A stretch of DNA of 64,000 bases, taken from NCBI RefSeq assembly GCF_050942215.1, contig NZ_CP192056.1:4464001-4528000 (forward strand), read 5' to 3'. The notes beneath the pieces are model-generated. The model was not told where the DNA came from, searched no databases, and saw only the letters and a list, made by a program, of their open reading frames with translations. The position numbers were made by a program, and so were the translations under genes. Source of the DNA: Sphaerimonospora sp050942215. GTDB lineage: Bacteria; Actinomycetota; Actinomycetes; Streptosporangiales; Streptosporangiaceae. Positions 61,829 to 64,000 of the stretch are shown one piece after another. Numbering within the stretch: the first letter of the stretch is position 1; each line of letters opens with the position of its first letter.

Positions 61829-63229
61829 ATGGGCGCCACGTCGCGAGGGGTCCGACGGCTCGCGGAACAGACGCCGCCGTCGCGGGAGCGGTTCATCGAC
61901 CTGCTGCGAGCGGTGTCGATCGTCGCGGTGGTCCTCGGACACTGGCTGGCGACGGTGGTCGGCTACGACGAGCACGGCGAGCTGATCGGCCGGTCGGCGC
62001 TGCCGGACCTGCCGTGGGCGCAGCCGCTCACCTGGGTGGTCCAGGTGATGCCCGTGTTCTTCTTCGTCGGCGGGTACGCGAACGCCGTATCCCTCGCCGC
62101 GGAGCGACGTCGTGGAGGGAACGCCACCGAGTGGCTGATCAGGCGGGGCGGACGGCTGATCCCGCCGACCACGGCCCTGGTGCTCGTGATGGGAGGCGGA
62201 GCGTTGGCGGCCGGCCTGTTCGACGCCGACCCCGCCCGGGTGCGCACGGTGGTCTGGTTCGCCTCGATCCCGCTGTGGTTCCTCGTGGTCTACCTGATCG
62301 CGGTCGCGCTGACCCCGCCGATGTACGCCCTCCACCGCCGGTACGGACTCGCCGTCCCGCTGGTGCTGGTGGGGCTCGTCGCCGCCGGTGACGTGGCCCG
62401 CCTCCTCGGCCACGGTCTCTGGAGTAACGGCAACTTCCTGTTCGGCTGGCTGGCCGTTCACCAGATGGGGTTCGCCTGGCGGGACGGACTACTGCCGGCC
62501 CGCCCTCGCGTCGCCGTACCGCTGCTGCTTGCCGGGGCCGGCGCGCTGCTCCTGCTCACCCTCGTCGGTCCCTACCCGATCAGCATGATCGATGTGCCCG
62601 GCGAGCGGCTGCACAACATGTCCCCGCCGAGCCTGGCCCTGCTGGCGGTCGCCACCACCCAGTTCGGGGTCGCGCTGCTGCTGCGGGACCGGGCCGAGCG
62701 GTGGCTGCGGCAGACCCGCCGGTGGGTGGTCGTGGTCGCCGTGAACACGGTGATCATGACGATCTTCCTCTGGCACATATCCGCCGCGATCCTGCTCGTC
62801 GCCGCATTGCACGCGGCGGGCGTGCTCCCGACGCCGGAGGCCGGGTCGGCCGAGTGGCTGGCCTGGCGGATCCCGCTGCTGCTCATGTTCGGCGTCGTCC
62901 TCGCGCTACTGGTCGCGATCTTCGGCCCGATCGAGGTGCGCGGTGTCCGACGATCGCGAAGGCTCCCGATCCCGGCACCGGCCGGTCTGGCCCGCATGGC
63001 GTCCCGTCAGGTTCTCCGGCTGTGGCTGGCCATGGCGGCATTCGCAGGAGTCGCCTGCGCCCTGTTCTCCAACAGCCTGTGGCCGAGCAGCGCCCCGACC
63101 GCGTCCGGAATGCCGGCGGCCGTACTGATCGTCTACCTCGTCTGCGCGGCGGTCCTGCGACTGCTGCGCTCGACGCCTCCCGCCACGGAAGGCAAAGCCG
63201 GCCCCACCCATCAAACGGGTCCTCCATAG
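61829..63229 (+). CDS. Acyltransferase-3 family integral membrane protein
   Basis: A 466-residue membrane acyltransferase of the OafA type. RFIDLLRAVSIVAVVLGHWL places the catalytic-type His38 at the end of the first helix; about ten further hydrophobic segments follow, with FFFVGGYANA and IFLWHISAAILL. Such enzymes O-acylate sugars or envelope lipids; the acceptor is unknown. ATG 61829 begins MGATSRGVRRLAEQTPPSRE. Divergent from comEA and converges with the hydrolase at the right edge. Confidence 0.88.
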   Translation: MGATSRGVRRLAEQTPPSRERFIDLLRAVSIVAVVLGHWLATVVGYDEHGELIGRSALPDLPWAQPLTWVVQVMPVFFFVGGYANAVSLAAERRRGGNATEWLIRRGGRLIPPTTALVLVMGGGALAAGLFDADPARVRTVVWFASIPLWFLVVYLIAVALTPPMYALHRRYGLAVPLVLVGLVAAGDVARLLGHGLWSNGNFLFGWLAVHQMGFAWRDGLLPARPRVAVPLLLAGAGALLLLTLVGPYPISMIDVPGERLHNMSPPSLALLAVATTQFGVALLLRDRAERWLRQTRRWVVVVAVNTVIMTIFLWHISAAILLVAALHAAGVLPTPEAGSAEWLAWRIPLLLMFGVVLALLVAIFGPIEVRGVRRSRRLPIPAPAGLARMASRQVLRLWLAMAAFAGVACALFSNSLWPSSAPTASGMPAAVLIVYLVCAAVLRLLRSTPPATEGKAGPTHQTGPP

Positions 63230-63310
63230 CACGTGCTTGTCGATGTCCCGCTCGTCCTTCCCGTACGACAAGCTCTCCACCCTGGGCAGCCTGCCCTTGG
63301 CGGGCCAAAA

Positions 63311-64000
63311 TCAGGAGCCGTGGTCGAGGAGGCGTCGCGTCCTGTCCGCGACCAGCCGGGGCCTCTCGGCCTGGATGAAATGCGCCGAGTCGGCGTCCTC
63401 GAACCACCCTTCGGGCAGGCTGTCGGCGAAACGGCGCTGGTGCTCGCGGATGTCGGCGTGCTGCCGCTCCCGCCCTTTGGCCGGACGGGCCGCCGAAAGC
63501 AGGATCGTCGGACATCGCGGGATCCGGGGCGGCCGGTGGCGGAACTCAGGGATGGCGGCGACCACCGCTTTCATCTCCCTGCGGGTCTGGGAGATGCCAG
63601 CAGGGGTGAAGTCCTCGGCGAGCATGGTCGCGTAGGTGTCGGCGGGGAACAGGCGCCGGACGTTGCCCGTGACCAGCCTCGCCATCGGGCGGATGGCGGT
63701 GAGCGGCCGCACCACGGCCAGCGCGCGGTCGAGCTTCCTCACCGTCTGGTCCCACGTGTCGTACACCGGGGCGGTCTCGGGAGTGGGATCGACCAGCAGC
63801 AACCCCCGCAGCCGGGAGGCCAGGCTCTCGGCCGCGCGCCGTGCGACCAGGCCGCCCATGCTGTGCGCGACGAGCACGAACCGGCCGGGGACCACCTCCT
63901 CGACCATCGCGACGAGATCGGCGGCCATGTCGTCGATGCTCAGCTGCGCCGTGGTTCTGCCGCTGCGGCCGAACCCCGCTCGGTCGTAGGCGACCAGGCG
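63311..64000 (-). CDS. Alpha/beta hydrolase, 5' end beyond the window
   Basis: At least 230 codons, open to the right edge. The frame is RLVAYDRAGFGRSGRTT, then MVEEVVPGRFVLVAHSMGGL with the nucleophile Ser in AHSMGG, LLLVDPTPET with the Asp region, and a C-terminal His in EDADSAHFIQAERP. All three triad members are visible. The missing start would add only the first strands. Substrate unknown. Confidence 0.85.
   Translation of the reverse strand, partial: RLVAYDRAGFGRSGRTTAQLSIDDMAADLVAMVEEVVPGRFVLVAHSMGGLVARRAAESLASRLRGLLLVDPTPETAPVYDTWDQTVRKLDRALAVVRPLTAIRPMARLVTGNVRRLFPADTYATMLAEDFTPAGISQTRREMKAVVAAIPEFRHRPPRIPRCPTILLSAARPAKGRERQHADIREHQRRFADSLPEGWFEDADSAHFIQAERPRLVADRTRRLLDHGS

Overview
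The window reads as one contiguous stretch of chromosome from a high-GC actinomycete, most likely an order Streptosporangiales organism. This is an inference from very GC-rich third codon positions, many GTG/TTG starts, and a gene order (dnaG next to an HrdA-like sigma factor, dgt, ppdK, glyS, zur, uppS, recO, leuA, era, ybeY, phoH, hrcA, dnaJ, hemW, lepA, rpsT, holA, comEC, comEA) that follows the core chromosome known from Streptomyces. No plasmid, phage or insertion-sequence gene was found.

Layout. 0-8 kb: a truncated Lrp regulator divergent from a PLP-dependent Cys/Met enzyme, a peroxiredoxin, an in-frame AraC/VOC gene remnant, catalase, galactokinase, tRNA-Asn, and a lone type II thioesterase. 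8-26 kb: core replication and transcription genes (sigma factor, dnaG), a degenerate LytM lipoprotein, dgt, ppdK, a secreted tripeptidyl-aminopeptidase-like lipoprotein, glyS, zur, a CGNR protein, uppS, recO, and a two-gene membrane operon around a CDP-alcohol phosphotransferase. 26-38 kb: an accessory zone with regulators (two HATPase proteins, LysR, Lrp, TetR, XRE/DUF397), a dimethylargininase/ornithine aminotransferase operon, a CorA-like membrane protein with a small-molecule kinase in lower-GC DNA, and several visibly broken genes. 38-64 kb: core genes again, mostly leftward: leuA with a leucine-rich leader peptide, era, CNNM-type transporter, ybeY, phoH, HIT, rsmE, dnaJ, hrcA with a CIRCE operator, hemW, lepA, holA, comEC/comEA. 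Small rightward units (ECF sigma plus membrane partner, DUF3097, rpsT, a glycosidase-like protein, an acyltransferase) are interspersed. The right edge cuts an alpha/beta hydrolase.

The most unusual signal is not a gene. Three intergenic loci (18.2-18.5, 38.15-38.27 and 51.4-51.7 kb) carry a repeat with a 53-bp period, each unit with conserved blocks CTGCAAGATCACGAA, GGTCA and CTGCGAG. Two loci are complete and built identically: outward-facing units around a central 16-17 bp palindrome, in 3'-3' gaps between convergent genes. The third is a half element at the edge of the accessory zone. I do not recognise this family.

Gene decay clusters outside the core: an AraC/VOC deletion fusion (2.4 kb), a possible frameshifted ORF before the thioesterase (7.8 kb), a frameshifted small gene (32.2 kb), an acyltransferase frameshifted by a patch that matches its own downstream sequence (33.7 kb), and an XRE regulator whose DNA-binding half has been inverted relative to its DUF5753 half (34.8-35.5 kb).
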